DNA of 5,732 nt, taken from contig DNLQ01000070.1 in the NCBI GenBank assembly GCA_003488415.1, forward strand, positions 1 to 5,732, in the 5' to 3' direction. This document shows positions 4,612-5,732 of the stretch, in pieces; position 1 is the stretch's first letter, and each line of letters begins with the position of its first letter. The stretch is from Ruminococcus sp. GTDB taxonomy: Bacteria > Bacillota > Clostridia > Oscillospirales > Ruminococcaceae. The notes under the pieces are model-generated. The model was not told the DNA's origin and made no database searches. It saw nothing but the letters and a program-made list of their open reading frames with translations. A program made the translations under genes and the position numbers.

Positions 4612-5732
4612 ATGAACTATAAAATGATATTCTACATCATGGGACAGATACTGAAGGTACTGGCATTCTTTATGCTGCTGCCTATAGCGGTAGGTCTGAT
4701 ATACCATGAAAAACACGTTTTCAGCTCCTTTGGCATACCCTTCTCTATAACCTTTCTGCTGGGATTCTTCCTTACCTTCCATAAGCCGAAGAATAATTCC
4801 ATATTCTCCATGGAAGGCTTTGTGAGCGTTGCCGCTTCGTGGATAGCTATGTCGGCTATCGGAGCGCTGCCGTTCGTTATCTCCGGGGAGATACCGCACT
4901 ATCCGGACGCTCTCTTTGAGACTGTTTCGGGTTTCACAACTACCGGTTCCACGATACTTTCCGATATAGAGAGTATGTCAAGAGCCTGCCTCTTCTGGAG
5001 GTCATTCACCCATTGGCTGGGCGGTATGGGAGTACTTATGTTCGTTCTTGCCATAATGTCCAGCAATGATTCACGTACCATGCACATGATGAGGGCGGAG
5101 TGTGCCGGGCCTAATGTGGGAAGACTGGTATCAAAGTCCAGCTTCACTGCACGCATACTCTACTCTATCTATTTCGGACTTACTGTTCTTGAGACCGTGA
5201 TGCTCATGGCAGGAGGTATGCCGCTGTATGATGCGGTGATACACGCCTGCTCATCTGCCGGTACCGGAGGCTTCTCTATGTGGGGAGACAGTATAGCCCA
5301 CTATAACAGCCTTTACATAGAAATGGTCATAGCAGTGTTTATCATCCTCTTCGGTGTGAACTTCAATCTTTACTACTATCTGCTGATACGCAAGTTTTCG
5401 CTGGTATACAAGAACGAGGAGCTTCGCACCTATCTGGGAGTGATCGCTGCGGCTACCATAGCTATAACCGCAAATATCGTCCACCTTTACAACGGCTTGG
5501 GGGAGGCTCTGCGCAGATCCTTCTTCATGGTGGCTTCAACTATAACCTCTACCGGATTTGCAACGGTGGATACGGATTCATGGCCCCGTTTCTCGCAGAC
5601 TCTCCTGATACTGCTGATGTTCGTGGGAGCCTGTGCAGGATCTACCGGCGGCGGTATGAAGGTAGCCCGTATAATGATAATCATAAAGACAGGTATCAAG
5701 GAACTGAAATACATCGTCAGCCCCCGTGCTGT
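4612..5732 (+). CDS. trkH: Trk-type potassium uptake system membrane subunit TrkH, 3' end outside the window
   Basis: The first 373 residues of the K+-translocating membrane subunit are visible; the frame is still open at the edge. Family members run to about 480 residues, so roughly the last hundred are missing. Four pore-loop motifs of the pseudo-fourfold channel are visible: SGFTTTGSTIL at 106-116, SSAGTGGFS at 214-222, STITSTGFATV at 309-319 and GACAGSTGGGMKVAR at 339-353, with filter glycines near 112, 217, 315 and 346. The HWLGGMGV signature of TrkH/KtrB proteins is at 134-141. Many hydrophobic helices lie between. The ATG at 4612 is 20 bases after the trkA stop. The nearest good Shine-Dalgarno stretch, GGGAG at 4592-4596, is 15 bases away, too far for normal use, so translation may depend on ribosomes finishing trkA. 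ATG 4624 (Met5) is a possible alternative. TrkH rather than KtrB is favoured by the partner being a full duplicated TrkA. Confidence 0.93.
   Translation, partial: MNYKMIFYIMGQILKVLAFFMLLPIAVGLIYHEKHVFSSFGIPFSITFLLGFFLTFHKPKNNSIFSMEGFVSVAASWIAMSAIGALPFVISGEIPHYPDALFETVSGFTTTGSTILSDIESMSRACLFWRSFTHWLGGMGVLMFVLAIMSSNDSRTMHMMRAECAGPNVGRLVSKSSFTARILYSIYFGLTVLETVMLMAGGMPLYDAVIHACSSAGTGGFSMWGDSIAHYNSLYIEMVIAVFIILFGVNFNLYYYLLIRKFSLVYKNEELRTYLGVIAAATIAITANIVHLYNGLGEALRRSFFMVASTITSTGFATVDTDSWPRFSQTLLILLMFVGACAGSTGGGMKVARIMIIIKTGIKELKYIVSPRA

Noticed and set aside
4414..5714. Several minus-strand open frames opposite trkA and trkH
   Set aside because: trkA and trkH have clear family motifs throughout in the plus direction, while the reverse frames have none.

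Overview
The window looks like an ordinary chromosomal stretch from a Gram-positive anaerobe of the Clostridia, most likely a Ruminococcus-type member of the Oscillospiraceae/Ruminococcaceae. The grounds are indirect: strong purine-rich ribosome binding sites, frequent ATA and AGA codons at roughly balanced base composition, an ECF sigma/anti-sigma pair of a style common in that group, and a short DUF11 protein beginning MAVFYNQATISYNGN, which I recall from gut Clostridia. No mobile element, CRISPR array, tRNA or rRNA gene is visible.

Layout. (1) Bases 1-21, minus strand: the first seven codons of a gene that leaves the window, with a promoter at 100-128 and a strong leader hairpin at 40-72. 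(2) 205-2045, plus strand: a two-gene operon. An ECF sigma factor (205-693) overlaps by 4 bases a single-pass membrane protein (690-2045) that is probably its anti-sigma factor and sensor. The operon ends in a strong intrinsic terminator at 2054-2086. (3) 2085-2972, minus strand: a convergent gene for a 295-residue protein of two DUF11 modules. It has no signal peptide, membrane segment or wall anchor, and its promoter resembles a SigK (late mother-cell) promoter. (4) 3134-5732, plus strand: a potassium-uptake operon, trkA (3233-4591) then trkH (from 4612, running off the right edge). It is driven by a perfect TTGACA-17-TATAAT promoter that lies back to back with the DUF11 promoter.

How the genes work together. 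The sigma and membrane protein probably form one signalling unit: the outer domain senses a cell-surface condition and the short inner segment holds the sigma factor. TrkA and TrkH form one transporter, with TrkH as the K+ channel-like membrane subunit and TrkA as its cytoplasmic NAD(H)/nucleotide-binding gating subunit. Nothing in the sequence directly links the sigma factor to the DUF11 or trk genes. The trk promoter is housekeeping in type, and the DUF11 promoter does not look ECF-dependent.

The points most worth a second look are the DUF11 protein without export signals behind a SigK-like promoter, the probable anti-sigma factor without a recognisable zinc motif, and the leader hairpins placed close to ribosome binding sites. 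I do not see convincing evidence for a wholly new biological system here.
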